From the NCBI GenBank assembly GCA_018266845.1, contig JAFDZO010000001.1:31678-95677 (forward strand): a stretch of 64,000 bases of DNA, written 5' to 3'. Of the stretch, positions 41,561 to 51,213 are shown in pieces. The stretch comes from Bacteroidota bacterium (lineage in GTDB: Bacteria > Bacteroidota > Ignavibacteria > Tepidaquicellales > Tepidaquicellaceae). The position numbers and the translations under genes are program-made. Within the stretch, counting starts at the first letter, position 1, and each line of letters begins with the position of its first letter. A model generated the notes under the pieces. It was given only the letters and a program-made list of their open reading frames with translations. It ran no database searches and had not been told where the DNA came from.

Positions 41561-42590
41561 TTTCATTAAGTCTGATTTTAAGTTCCGAAGTATTTATTCC
41601 GGGTATCTGATAAATCTTTTAAAGAAAGATTTCACAGTTAAAGATTTAGGAATACTTGTTCTGCTTTCTGCTCACGCTTCTTTTGACGAAGATTTATATA
41701 AAGTTTCATTCAAACGGCTTTGTAAAATTTATAAATCCTTACAAAGTAAAATTTCAGCCATAGATGAAAAGTTTAAAAACGATGATTATCATATTGCTAA
41801 AAAGATAATTGAAACAGGCTGGGAAAATATTCATAAAGTATATTTTAAGAAATTAAACAATCTCTGGCATATACAATACAATCAGCTCCGCACTCTAAAG
41901 CCGAGAAGAAATGCAACACTGGAAATAAAATCCGTTTATAAAAAATTTGAAAAAAACTCGTTTAACTTTAATAAATCTTTTCTACAAATAGAAAGATTTA
42001 TGAAGCGCAGAATAGCAGGAACAGATGTTTCGTTTTTCTACAATAAATTCCCTTTTGTAAAAGCGCATACACTGCTTGTGCCTGAGCAGGAAAAAAATCA
42101 CCCGCAATTTTTGAGAAGAAGGTTTCACTTTTTTGCCTGTGATTTGGCAAAGGGGACGGAAGGATTTGCAATTGGCTATAATTCTATCGGGGCATTTGCT
42201 TCGGTGAATCATCTACACTTTCAGCTTTTTATAAAGAATGAAACTCTTCCTGTAGAAAACTCAATGTGGAAGCACAACGGAGGGGAAAAAAAATATCCGG
42301 CGGAGTGTTTTGCGTTTACAAATAAAACTTCTTCATGGAAATTTATTCAGCTTCTTCACAAAAAAAATATTCCTTACAATATATTGTACACACGGGGGAA
42401 AATTTATATTTTTCCGGTGAACTTTCAAAAAATTCATAAGCATACTATCTTTCCATTGGGCTTTGCGTGGATTGAGCTTTCGGGCAGTTTTATTAATGTA
42501 TCAAAAAAAGATTACGATAGAATTACCGAAAAACAAATTTTGAAGGAGTTTAAAATGAATAAATTCCCTAAAAAATTACCCTTAAAATAA
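41550..42590 (+). CDS. GalT/VTC2-like (HIT superfamily) nucleotidyltransferase or phosphorylase
   Basis: A 346-residue protein. The motif VNHLHFQLF matches the H-x-H-x-Q active site of GalT and of GDP-hexose phosphorylases of the VTC2/DUF4922 type, where the central His forms the nucleotidyl intermediate. Nearby PFVKAHTLLVPE resembles the substrate-side PxxxxHxLLvP strand of the fold. The substrate is unknown. The gene overlaps PAP2 by 11 bp and precedes tmk by 36 bp. Confidence 0.65.
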   Translation: MLPDFIKSDFKFRSIYSGYLINLLKKDFTVKDLGILVLLSAHASFDEDLYKVSFKRLCKIYKSLQSKISAIDEKFKNDDYHIAKKIIETGWENIHKVYFKKLNNLWHIQYNQLRTLKPRRNATLEIKSVYKKFEKNSFNFNKSFLQIERFMKRRIAGTDVSFFYNKFPFVKAHTLLVPEQEKNHPQFLRRRFHFFACDLAKGTEGFAIGYNSIGAFASVNHLHFQLFIKNETLPVENSMWKHNGGEKKYPAECFAFTNKTSSWKFIQLLHKKNIPYNILYTRGKIYIFPVNFQKIHKHTIFPLGFAWIELSGSFINVSKKDYDRITEKQILKEFKMNKFPKKLPLK

Positions 42591-42626
42591 ATTAAAAATG
42601 AAGTATGTTAAGCTAAAATATGCTGA

Positions 42627-43238
42627 ATGTTTATAACCTTTGAAGGAATAGACCTTTGCGGAAAATCAACTCAGGCAAGGATGCTTGTTGAGTATTTGCA
42701 ATCAAGGAAAAAGAAAGTAATATACGTCCGCGAGCCGGGCGGGACGAAGATTTCAGAGAAAATCCGCCATCTGCTATTAGATAAAGATCATGTTGAAATG
42801 GAATACGTTACGGAATTTTTGCTTTTCTCCGCTTCCCGCTACCAGCTTACGAACGAAATAATTATTCCGCGACTGAAAAAAAAATTTGTGGTGATATGCG
42901 ACCGTTATTTTGATTCCTCAACGGCTTATCAAGGCTTTGGCGGAAAAATTGACGTGAAAGATATAAAAAGCGTAAACAAATTTGCCACATCAGGATTAAA
43001 ACCCGATATAACTTTCCTGCTGAATATCACTCCGCAGGAAAGCTTCAGAAGAAAAAAAATCATGAACAAAGCGGGAGATAGAATAGAGGAAAAAACTCTT
43101 TCATATTATAAAAAAGTTGTGGACGGATATATGCGAATTGCATCTTCGGAAAAGAAAAGATTCAAAGTGATTGACGGCACGAAAAATGTAAACGATATTC
43201 ACCAATATATTGTTAGCGTAATAAATAGAAACATTTAA
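42627..43238 (+). CDS. tmk: Thymidylate kinase
   Basis: A 203-residue dTMP kinase (dTMP to dTDP). It has the P-loop FEGIDLCGKSTQ (G-x4-GKS), the REPGGTKISEKIR substrate block, the CDRYFDSSTAYQG motif and a lid region ending near EEKTLSYYKKV. The length is standard. ATG at 42627. It is followed 41 bp later by an S41 protease on the same strand. Confidence 0.96.
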   Translation: MFITFEGIDLCGKSTQARMLVEYLQSRKKKVIYVREPGGTKISEKIRHLLLDKDHVEMEYVTEFLLFSASRYQLTNEIIIPRLKKKFVVICDRYFDSSTAYQGFGGKIDVKDIKSVNKFATSGLKPDITFLLNITPQESFRRKKIMNKAGDRIEEKTLSYYKKVVDGYMRIASSEKKRFKVIDGTKNVNDIHQYIVSVINRNI

Positions 43239-43279
43239 CTATAAATTATAGTATAAGAATAAAGATTTTTAAGAATAAA

Positions 43280-44944
43280 ATGAAAAGAATATTTAAACTG
43301 AAGTACCTCTCCCTTCTTTTGCTTGCGGGCTTTACTTTTTTCCTCGGAACAACGATGGAAAGAAACGACGATATCTATGATAAGATAAATAAAAATATGG
43401 ATGTCTTCGGCAAGGTGTATAAAGAGATTGCCCTCAATTACGTTGATGAAATTGATGCGGATAAATTTGTTAAAGCAGGCATCGAGGGTATGCTCGGCAC
43501 TCTTGACCCGTACACAACTTATTATGATGAGAACAGCAAAGACCAGATAGATCTTATCACCGCTGGAAAGTACGGAGGTATCGGTGTTACAATAGGTGTA
43601 CGAGACAGTGTGTTCACAATTACTGACGTTATGAACGGATACGAAGCTCAAAAAAAAGGTTTACGGACAGGCGATAAAATCATAGAAATAGACGGGCAGG
43701 ATTTGCGCGATACGAAATACGAAAAAGCCAGACTAATGGTGCGTGGACCGGTCGGTACTTCTCTTTCTATGAAGATTGACAGGGAAGGCGAAGTTTTAAG
43801 TTTTAATCTCATAAGACAGGAAATAATCTTGAAAGTTGTTTCATATTTTGGAATGATTGAGCCAGGCTCTGACGGCGTTGGCTATATCCGTCTCGACAGG
43901 TTTACAAACAACGCAGTTTCGGAAGTTGAAAACGCAATAAAAACTTTTAAAGCATCAGGTAACTTCAAAGGACTCATTCTTGATTTAAGAAATAACGGCG
44001 GAGGGCTTCTGGATGCTGCTATCGGTATTTTGAATAAGCTCGTTGATAAAAACAGTCTTCTTCTTATTACAAAAGGAAAAGAAACCTCTTCTGAGAAAAA
44101 ATATTTTTCTTCGGAAGAGCCTCTCGTTCCGAAGAATGTTCCTGTAGTTATTTTAACCAATGAATCAACTGCCTCAGCTTCTGAAATTGTTGCAGGCGCT
44201 GTTCAGGATTTGGACAGAGGGGTCATAGTAGGAACGAAATCTTTCGGCAAGGGACTTGTACAGCAGTTCAGGGATTTATCCAATGATAAGCAGATGAAGA
44301 TTACAACTTCAAAGTATTTTACTCCTTCAGGAAGATGGATACAGCAGAAAGATTATTTTCAGGAAAATAAGTTCGGAGTATTTTTAGATAAGAATAAATA
44401 TTCGCAAAGCGAGTTTAAAACCCTTGGCGGAAGAACAGTTTATGCAAAGGGCGGTATTGCTCCCGATGTAGAGATAAAGGTTGAAGGGTTAAGTGATATT
44501 TATTACTCGCTTCTTTCAAAAGATATGTTTTTCAAGTATGCGAACAATTATCTGGATAAAAATCCCGGCTTGAAATCCTTTAAACCGACTGAAGAAATTT
44601 TTGCGGATTTTAAAGAATTTATTGCCGGTAAGAATTTTGATTACGTTTCTGGAGCTGATAAAAAAATAGCTGACTTGAGAAAGGCAACCGATGGGAAAAA
44701 CTTCAATCCGAATATTGCAGATTACTTGAATAAAATTCAAAACGAAGTTGCAATCGAAGAAACAACAGAGCTGGAGAACGCAAAAGAAGAGATAAAAAGA
44801 GCCATAGCCGAAGAGATAAATAAGCGGTTGATTAGTGAAACAGAACAGATTGCTGCCACATTTGAGTTTGACAGGCAGCTTCAGGAAGCTATAAAAATTG
44901 TTAAAAATTCATCAGAGTATAGCAGGCTGCTTGGCAAAAATTAA
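43280..44944 (+). CDS. C-terminal processing protease, S41 family
   Basis: A 554-residue exported or membrane-anchored serine protease. An N-terminal hydrophobic segment (8-25) is followed by a helical domain, a PDZ domain (about 95-175, with GGIGVTIG) and the S41 catalytic domain with the Ser-Lys dyad: Ser299 in STASASE and Lys324 in FGKGLVQ. CtpA-like proteases trim C-termini of periplasmic proteins. The C-terminal 100 residues are a helical extension. It is in a same-strand run with tmk and purK. Confidence 0.94.
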   Translation: MKRIFKLKYLSLLLLAGFTFFLGTTMERNDDIYDKINKNMDVFGKVYKEIALNYVDEIDADKFVKAGIEGMLGTLDPYTTYYDENSKDQIDLITAGKYGGIGVTIGVRDSVFTITDVMNGYEAQKKGLRTGDKIIEIDGQDLRDTKYEKARLMVRGPVGTSLSMKIDREGEVLSFNLIRQEIILKVVSYFGMIEPGSDGVGYIRLDRFTNNAVSEVENAIKTFKASGNFKGLILDLRNNGGGLLDAAIGILNKLVDKNSLLLITKGKETSSEKKYFSSEEPLVPKNVPVVILTNESTASASEIVAGAVQDLDRGVIVGTKSFGKGLVQQFRDLSNDKQMKITTSKYFTPSGRWIQQKDYFQENKFGVFLDKNKYSQSEFKTLGGRTVYAKGGIAPDVEIKVEGLSDIYYSLLSKDMFFKYANNYLDKNPGLKSFKPTEEIFADFKEFIAGKNFDYVSGADKKIADLRKATDGKNFNPNIADYLNKIQNEVAIEETTELENAKEEIKRAIAEEINKRLISETEQIAATFEFDRQLQEAIKIVKNSSEYSRLLGKN

Positions 44945-44968
44945 TTCTTTAAGGTAATTTTATAGTAA

Positions 44969-46090
44969 ATGAAAATCGGTATTATAGGCGGCGGACAGCT
45001 TGCAAGAATGATGATGGAATGCGCTTACAGGTATGGATTTGAATTTGTGATTTTATCAAAAGAAAAAAATTCCCCCGCCGGAATGATTACGAATAATGAA
45101 ATAACCGGCGACTGGAACGATACCGAATGCCTGAAAAAATTTGCCGGTGTGTGTGATGTTGTAACGCTTGAAAATGAATTTATAGATTATAAAAAACTTG
45201 AATGTATAGAGTCGCTTGGTAAAAAAGTTTATCCGTCTTCTTCTAATATAAGATTAATTCAGGATAAGTTTATACAAAAAGAAACTCTTCGCTCTTTGAA
45301 AATTCCGGTTGCTGAATTTTCAGATGTAAAATCAATAGAAGGTATAAGAAGTTTTACGGAAAAGTATAATTATCCCGTGATTTTAAAATCGCGTACGATG
45401 GGATATGACGGCAAGGGAAATTACAAAATTGATTCTGATGACGATATAGGCACGGCGATGGATGAGCTTGGCAAAAGAGGCGAGCTTATGTGCGAGCAGT
45501 TTATTACTTTCGAAAAAGAAATTGCAGTTCAGGCGGTTCGAAGCATAAACGGTGAAATAAAAATTTATCCGGTTGTGGAAACCGTCCAGGAAAATCACAT
45601 CTGCAAATATGTTTTTGCTTCGAATGATTTGTTCGTAAACTTAAAAAGAGAAGTTGAAAAAATTGCAATCATTATTCTTGAGCATTTGAATTATGTCGGT
45701 GTAATGGGCATTGAAATGTTTCTGAAAGGGAATGAGATAATTGTAAACGAACTCGCGCCTCGGGTTCATAATTCGGGGCATTACACAATAGAGGGATGTT
45801 ATACATCGCAGTTTGAAAATCACATCAGGGCTGTTTCAGGTCTTTCGTTGGGTGAAACTGGTATGAAAGAAAATTCTTCTGTAATGATAAATATTCTTGG
45901 AGAGTTTGACGGAAAGTACAATCTGGATTTTCTTAAAAAAGTTAATTTAGATGAAAACTCTTTTTTGCATTTGTACGGAAAACATGAAAACAGAATCGGG
46001 AGAAAAATGGGGCATATTACTTTGACAGGTGAAAATTTAAATATGCTTTCGGAAAAAGCAAACTTACTAAGAGAGGAAATAAAAATTTAA
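44969..46090 (+). CDS. purK: N5-carboxyaminoimidazole ribonucleotide synthase
   Basis: A 373-residue ATP-grasp enzyme that joins bicarbonate to AIR in purine synthesis. It has the N-terminal IGIIGGGQLARMM, the ATP-grasp lid YPVILKSRTMGYDGKGNY, CEQFITFEKEIAVQ and the C-terminal NELAPRVHNSGHYTIEGC that distinguishes PurK from other ATP-grasp enzymes. ATG at 44969. The stop overlaps the next gene's start (TAATG). purE is not in the window. Confidence 0.95.
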   Translation: MKIGIIGGGQLARMMMECAYRYGFEFVILSKEKNSPAGMITNNEITGDWNDTECLKKFAGVCDVVTLENEFIDYKKLECIESLGKKVYPSSSNIRLIQDKFIQKETLRSLKIPVAEFSDVKSIEGIRSFTEKYNYPVILKSRTMGYDGKGNYKIDSDDDIGTAMDELGKRGELMCEQFITFEKEIAVQAVRSINGEIKIYPVVETVQENHICKYVFASNDLFVNLKREVEKIAIIILEHLNYVGVMGIEMFLKGNEIIVNELAPRVHNSGHYTIEGCYTSQFENHIRAVSGLSLGETGMKENSSVMINILGEFDGKYNLDFLKKVNLDENSFLHLYGKHENRIGRKMGHITLTGENLNMLSEKANLLREEIKI

Positions 46091-46347
46091 TGGTAGAAAT
46101 ATACACAACATACGACCCTATGGAAGCGAATTTAATCAAAGCAAAGCTGAGGGATGAAGAGATAGAATTTGCAGTGAAAGGGGATAGCGATATAGCCGTA
46201 ACAATGGAGGCATTCAATGCCGAGCTTACAAGAATGGCTATGAGAAATCCGATAAAGTTTTATGTTGCAGAAAAAGATGAGGAGTTTGCGAAGATAGCAA
46301 TTAACACCGATAAATCAGATTTGCTAAAAGATGACCTCGAGTATTAA
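46090..46347 (+). CDS. DUF2007 putative signal-transducing protein
   Basis: An 85-residue protein with the DUF2007 pattern: EIYTTYDPMEANLIKAKLRDEEIEF, an alpha-beta ACT-like fold of small PII-like proteins. It overlaps purK (TAATG) and the M19 dipeptidase gene (17 bp). A second DUF2007 gene is at 50866. Role unknown. Confidence 0.75.
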   Translation: MVEIYTTYDPMEANLIKAKLRDEEIEFAVKGDSDIAVTMEAFNAELTRMAMRNPIKFYVAEKDEEFAKIAINTDKSDLLKDDLEY

Positions 46348-47653
46348 TGTTCAGCATAATTTTAATGTGTTAAATACGCATAAAAAATATTTGTGGATTA
46401 CCGCTTTAGCCTGCTGCATTTTAATGCTATATTTTATTTTTAGTAATTCTGCTTCTTTAACGAAGGCAGGCAGCGAAATTGCGCCTGCGCCTGTTACGCC
46501 ACAACCAAACAAATTAATCGCACCAATGAAAAAAGATTCTTTACGCGAATATTCAAAACTTCATTATGAATCAATTGTTGTTGACTCTCATAATGATTTC
46601 ATCTGGCAGGTCTATGATAAAGGCGCTACGTTTAACGAATGTTCGTTCACGCAGTCAGACCTTCCGCGGTTCAGAAGCGGCGGAGTAGATGTTCAGTTTT
46701 TTGCTGTGTGGATTCCTATGAAAGAAGTAAAGAATTCATTTAGTTTTGTAAAAGGGCAGATAAAAAGACTTAATCAAATTGAACAGGAAAACTCAGGCGA
46801 TATTGAGTTTGCAAAATCCTATGAAGATATTATGTCCATTCTTGCCAAGAAAAAAATCTGCGGGCTTATCGGCGTTGAAGGCGGAACAGCAATAGAAAAT
46901 AATCTCGATAATATAAACAAGCTCTACGTTATGGGGGTGAGGTATATAGGGCTTACATGGAACAACTCTAATCTTATCGGCTCTTCTGCGAAAGATGAAA
47001 CCGAAAAAGGGAAAAAAGGCGGGCTGACGGATTTTGGTAAAAAAGTTATTGAAAGAATGAATGAGCTTGGAATGCTGATTGATGTTGCGCACTTAGGAGA
47101 AAATAGTTTCTGGGATGTCTATAATTTATCAACACAGCCGGTATTCAGTTCGCATTCGAATGCCTATGCGATTAACCCTCATTTCAGAAATTTAACCGAT
47201 GAGCAGATTCAGGCAATAGCAAAATCGGGCGGTGTAATACAGGTGAATTTTTATGATGAATTTTTGGATAAAAATGCAAAGCGTAACAGAACCAAAAATG
47301 CGTACCAGCTATACAGAAAAGAACTGGATGAACTGAACGAAAAATACGGAGACAATCTGGAAAAATATAACGAAGAGCGGGATAAATTTTTGAAGGAAAA
47401 AAAATTAACCGGCGGAACGACACTTGATAAAGTAATTGAACATATAGATTATATTAAAAATCTTGTCGGAGCCGATTATGTCGGTCTTGGTTCTGACTTT
47501 GACGGAGGAATTTCTCCGCCTGCCGAGCTTTATGACGCAAGCTGTTATCCGATGATAACAAAAAAACTAATCGAAAAAGGCTACAGTGACGAAGAAATAA
47601 AAAAGATACTGGGCTTAAATATTCTGCGCCTGTTTAAGCAGGTCTGCAAGTAG
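46331..47653 (+). CDS. Membrane dipeptidase, M19 family
   Basis: A 440-residue protein: an N-terminal membrane anchor (about 22-40) and an M19 renal-dipeptidase domain. Zinc-site motifs are visible: VDSHNDFIW, the bridging Glu in GVEGG, DVAHLGENSF and FSSHSNA (two His). The ending VGLGSDFDGG is typical of the family. It hydrolyses dipeptides, including some with D-residues, presumably in the periplasm. Overlap with DUF2007 suggests coupled translation. Confidence 0.92.
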   Translation: MTSSINVQHNFNVLNTHKKYLWITALACCILMLYFIFSNSASLTKAGSEIAPAPVTPQPNKLIAPMKKDSLREYSKLHYESIVVDSHNDFIWQVYDKGATFNECSFTQSDLPRFRSGGVDVQFFAVWIPMKEVKNSFSFVKGQIKRLNQIEQENSGDIEFAKSYEDIMSILAKKKICGLIGVEGGTAIENNLDNINKLYVMGVRYIGLTWNNSNLIGSSAKDETEKGKKGGLTDFGKKVIERMNELGMLIDVAHLGENSFWDVYNLSTQPVFSSHSNAYAINPHFRNLTDEQIQAIAKSGGVIQVNFYDEFLDKNAKRNRTKNAYQLYRKELDELNEKYGDNLEKYNEERDKFLKEKKLTGGTTLDKVIEHIDYIKNLVGADYVGLGSDFDGGISPPAELYDASCYPMITKKLIEKGYSDEEIKKILGLNILRLFKQVCK

Positions 47654-47713
47654 CACCTCTAAAACTCCCTATTTTAAACGCGCCTAAAAAAGAGAAAAAT
47701 TTTTATATAGTTT

Positions 47714-47732
47714 TACTGAACAGCGTTCAGTA
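47714..47732. promoter_or_regulatory. Probable TetR-family operator
   Basis: A 19-bp perfect palindrome, arms tactgaac / gttcagta with centre agc, 29 bp upstream of the TetR-family ATG at 47762. Size and symmetry match TetR/AcrR operators, so autoregulation of the regulator and the TonB receptor gene coupled to it is likely. Confidence 0.8.
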
Positions 47733-47761
47733 AGTTTACACTGTTTATTAAAACTACTAAT

Positions 47762-48379
47762 ATGGGAATAACGGAAAGAAAACTCAAAGAGAAAGAAAAA
47801 ATCAGAGAGAAGATTTTGCAGGCAGCTATGAAGCTGTTTGTGAAAGAAGGATTTGATAATGTATCCATGAGGAAAATTTCTAAAAAAATCAGCTATAGCG
47901 CAGGGACAATATATCTTCATTTTAAAGACAAGGAATCAATATTGTATGAACTGCACAATATAGCTTTTCAAAAATTTTACAATGCGCTGTTAATAGCAAA
48001 CGAAGAAACAAATTCTTTAAAGCGGCTTATGAAGCTTGGAGAAAACTATCTGAACTTTGCCCTGGAAAATCCCGATTACTATGATTTGATGTTTATCAGC
48101 AACTGTGTTTCAGCCTCAATTGAAAAATCGAAAGACTGGGCTGGAATGGATTCTTACGGGCTTTTACAGCAGACTATCAACGATTGCGCGCGCGACGGAT
48201 ACATAAAGAATACAGAAACGGAAGCGGCTGCATTTTCAATGTGGGTGTTTGTTCACGGAATAGCTTCGCTTGCTATCAAAAAAAGATTATCCGCAGTTCC
48301 TCAGGAAGATTTAAAGGATATGATATTCGGTTCACTAAAATTCTTAATTAACCTACTCAATATTAAAAAATCGAAATAA
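47762..48379 (+). CDS. TetR/AcrR-family transcriptional regulator
   Basis: A 205-residue regulator. The N-terminal HTH spans about 15-60: REKILQAAMKLFVKEGFDNV then MRKISKKISYSAGTIYLHFKDKES, the canonical TetR_N motif. The C-terminal helical ligand domain is divergent, so the ligand is unknown. ATG at 47762 lies downstream of a 19-bp palindrome. Its TAA overlaps the ATG of the TonB receptor (TAATG at 48377-48381), so regulator and receptor are probably one transcript. Confidence 0.93.
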   Translation: MGITERKLKEKEKIREKILQAAMKLFVKEGFDNVSMRKISKKISYSAGTIYLHFKDKESILYELHNIAFQKFYNALLIANEETNSLKRLMKLGENYLNFALENPDYYDLMFISNCVSASIEKSKDWAGMDSYGLLQQTINDCARDGYIKNTETEAAAFSMWVFVHGIASLAIKKRLSAVPQEDLKDMIFGSLKFLINLLNIKKSK

Positions 48380-50667
48380 TGAAAACTTTTTTTGTTATGT
48401 TTGCCCTATTGTTTTCCTGCTTAACCTTTGCTCAGGAAAATAATATGGGAGTGATTAAGGGAAAACTGATTGATAAGGAAACACAGAACCCCGTTGCTGG
48501 GGCAACGATTCAGATTGTAGGAACGGAGACCTACGCAGAAAGTGATAACACCGGTGAATTTTCTTTTACCGGACTAAAGCTGGAAACCTATCGCCTTAAA
48601 GTTACAGCTTTAAATTTTTCACCAATTATCAAATCAGACTTAGTTGTTTATGCCAGCAGACCTTTAGAAGTTGTTATCGAACTTATTCCAATGAACGTTA
48701 CAACAGAAACAATAAACGTTGATGCAAATTATTTTTCAAAAAGCTCCGATGTAAATATATCTACAATGAATCTGGACTTCGAAGAAATCAGGAGAGCGCC
48801 CGGAGCAACGGAAGATATTTCCCGTATGCTGCAAACTGCGCCGGGAGTTTCAATAGGAAATGACCAGAGAAATGATATTATTGTGAGGGGCGGCTCGCCG
48901 AGTGAAAATCTTTTAATTATTGACGGGATAGAGATTCCGAATATAAACCACTTCAATACTCAAGGCTCAACAAGCGGAGCCATTGGGTTTATCAATGTGA
49001 AGTTCATACAGGAGGCGAATATTTTTACGGGGGGCTTTCCTTCCCGTTTCGGCGATAAAGCGTCCGGCGTTGTTGATATAAAATTCCGCGAAGGAAGCAG
49101 AAAGAAATTTTACAATGACATTAATCTGAATGTCGGAGGCTTTGGCGGTGTTTTTGAAGGACCGCTGTTCAGCGAAAAAGGTTCGTATCTTGTTTCTGTT
49201 AGAAGAAGCTACCTCGAATTGCTAAAAGGCGCAATTCAGCTTTCTGCCGTTCCTAATTTCTGGGATATAAATCTGAAAGTAAATTATGATTTTTCACCCT
49301 CCGATAAATTAAGCATGATAGGTTTTGGCAGTATAGACAGAATTGATTTTGACGGCGATAAAACAGATGACCTTGATGACCCTTACGGCAAAGCATTCTC
49401 TCATCAAAATAATTATGTGATAGGATTTAACTATACAAAGATTTTTAAGAAAGGATATTTACAGACTACTGCATCACATTCAATTTCTGATTACGATATT
49501 GTAAGCTGGGGACAAAGGCAGGATACGGTTTATTTTAATGATAAAGCAATCGAAAAAGAATACACGCTAAAAACAGAACTCAACTATCAGCTAAGCAAAG
49601 TTTTAAACACAAACTTTACCATTGGCGGAAAATATGCCGATGTAAAAAATAACGTATTCGCAAGGCAGGATACAACGTATGCAGGGTATGTAAGGGAGAA
49701 TTTAATTTTTGACAACACTATAAATCCATATAAATTTTTCGGTTCGTTTAATCTCACTTCCAAATTTTTTAATGATAAGCTAATTGTTAATAGCGGATTC
49801 AGATATGACTATTTTGATTTCATCAGATTGAAGAGTTATTTCTCCCCTCGAATCGGCGCATCATTAAAATTCGACAGTAGAACAACCCTGAACGCTTCCT
49901 ATGGGATTTTTTATCAGACTCCAGCTTATCTCTGGCTTGCATCGAATCCTGTTAACGCGAATTTAAACGCTATACGAAGCGAGCATTTCATTTTTGGACT
50001 TGAACATCTCTTTAGCTCAGATTTAAAATTCACTGTGGAAGCTTATGAAAAAAGATATAGAGATTATCCCGTGCCATTAAACAATCCGACCTTCATTATG
50101 ATTGACGGCGGTTCTGATTTTGGACCCAATCTTGTCGGTCCCGCTGTAAGCGCAGGCAAGGGTTATGTAAGAGGAGTTGATTTCTCGCTTCACAAAAAAC
50201 TAACCGGCAATGGATTTTACGGAATGTTGAACTATTCTTATTCATATTCAAACTTTACTGCTCTTGCGGGCGGTGAAAAACCGGGAGCGTATGACCCGAC
50301 AAACCAAATTACTTTAATTGCAGGTTATCAGGTTGCAGATGAGTGGCTTATGGGAATAAAAATTAAATACGCAGGGGGCAAGCCCTATACACCGCTTGAT
50401 ATAGATAAATCAACACAGTTTAACAGGGGTATTTATGCAACGACAGATTTCAATAGTTCGCGTTACCCTTACTATATGAGGTTTGATTTAAGGATTGATA
50501 AAAAAATAAACTTTAAGAAAGCAAGCCTTGTGGGTTATATCGAATTTCAAAATTTATTTAACAGAAAAAATGTGAATTCGTATTTCTGGAATGAAACAAA
50601 AAACGCTCAAGGCACGATTTACAACTGGGCATTTCTTCCGGTGGGCGGATTCAGCCTGCAATTCTGA
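48379..50667 (+). CDS. TonB-dependent outer-membrane receptor
   Basis: A 762-residue protein: signal peptide, a CarboxypepD_reg-like beta domain (24-110, GVIKGKLIDKETQNPVAGAT), a plug domain (about 120-230, with TAPGVSIGNDQRNDIIVRGG) and a 22-stranded beta barrel ending in Phe (FSLQF). These receptors import siderophores, vitamins or glycans using TonB energy; the ligand is not evident. There is no SusD partner, so it is not a typical SusCD glycan system. Control by the coupled TetR regulator is inferred. Confidence 0.92.
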   Translation: MKTFFVMFALLFSCLTFAQENNMGVIKGKLIDKETQNPVAGATIQIVGTETYAESDNTGEFSFTGLKLETYRLKVTALNFSPIIKSDLVVYASRPLEVVIELIPMNVTTETINVDANYFSKSSDVNISTMNLDFEEIRRAPGATEDISRMLQTAPGVSIGNDQRNDIIVRGGSPSENLLIIDGIEIPNINHFNTQGSTSGAIGFINVKFIQEANIFTGGFPSRFGDKASGVVDIKFREGSRKKFYNDINLNVGGFGGVFEGPLFSEKGSYLVSVRRSYLELLKGAIQLSAVPNFWDINLKVNYDFSPSDKLSMIGFGSIDRIDFDGDKTDDLDDPYGKAFSHQNNYVIGFNYTKIFKKGYLQTTASHSISDYDIVSWGQRQDTVYFNDKAIEKEYTLKTELNYQLSKVLNTNFTIGGKYADVKNNVFARQDTTYAGYVRENLIFDNTINPYKFFGSFNLTSKFFNDKLIVNSGFRYDYFDFIRLKSYFSPRIGASLKFDSRTTLNASYGIFYQTPAYLWLASNPVNANLNAIRSEHFIFGLEHLFSSDLKFTVEAYEKRYRDYPVPLNNPTFIMIDGGSDFGPNLVGPAVSAGKGYVRGVDFSLHKKLTGNGFYGMLNYSYSYSNFTALAGGEKPGAYDPTNQITLIAGYQVADEWLMGIKIKYAGGKPYTPLDIDKSTQFNRGIYATTDFNSSRYPYYMRFDLRIDKKINFKKASLVGYIEFQNLFNRKNVNSYFWNETKNAQGTIYNWAFLPVGGFSLQF

Positions 50668-50672
50668 TTTTC

Positions 50673-50788
50673 CGGGGCGCCTCTTGTCCCGGCAAAGCCG
50701 GGACCTGCGCAAACTAATTCTTTAACGGAGTTAAAGAATTAGTTTGAACAGCTTTCGCCGGAGGCGAAAGAAGAGGCGCCCCGTTTTT
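50673..50788. repeat. Multi-branched composite palindrome, terminator-like
   Basis: A perfect 13-bp outer stem (50673-50685 with 50771-50783; cggggcgcctctt / aagaggcgccccg) encloses three perfect hairpins: 50686-50704 (gtcccggc, loop aaa), 50711-50745 (16-bp stem, loop gga) and 50752-50770 (ctttcgcc, loop gga). The linkers are 6 nt each. A T-run follows the outer stem at once (ttttt, 50784-50788). It lies 6 bp after the TonB receptor stop and could act as its terminator or stabilise its 3' end. Confidence 0.9.
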
Positions 50789-50865
50789 GTTAAAGCTTAA
50801 CCACTATTTTCAAAATTGTTTTTTATGTCATTCTTTCCGAAATTAAAGTAACATAAATTACCAAT

Positions 50866-51126
50866 ATGAAACACGAAGATAACAGTTACGCAGTAACAGT
50901 ATTTGAAAGCGGGCACGAAGGAGTGATTGCTCTTGCTAAATCAATGCTCGATGAAGCGGGTATAGAATATGTGGTTAAAGGCGAGGGTGTAGAAAACCTT
51001 CTCGGTGTCGGAGTAATGGGTACGGGTTTTAATCCGGTAACAGGCGCTATTCAAATTCAGGTGCTTGAAAATAGGGCAGACGAAGCCAGAGAGCTTTTAA
51101 AAGATTTAAAAGAATCGGATGTTTAG
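50866..51126 (+). CDS. DUF2007 putative signal-transducing protein
   Basis: An 86-residue protein with the same fold pattern as the 46090 product (VTVFESGHEGVIALAKSMLDEAGIEYVV, then IQIQVLENRADEARELL). It is preceded by the branched repeat and followed by the S51-SnoaL fusion on the same strand. Function unknown. Confidence 0.8.
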   Translation: MKHEDNSYAVTVFESGHEGVIALAKSMLDEAGIEYVVKGEGVENLLGVGVMGTGFNPVTGAIQIQVLENRADEARELLKDLKESDV

Positions 51127-51213
51127 ATTCAGCAGTAAACTCTTCTCTTCTTTTTAACTTTAATTCTTTAAATTGCTTTTTTAATTTAAAGACCTCAATA
51201 TCTTATCTTTTAG

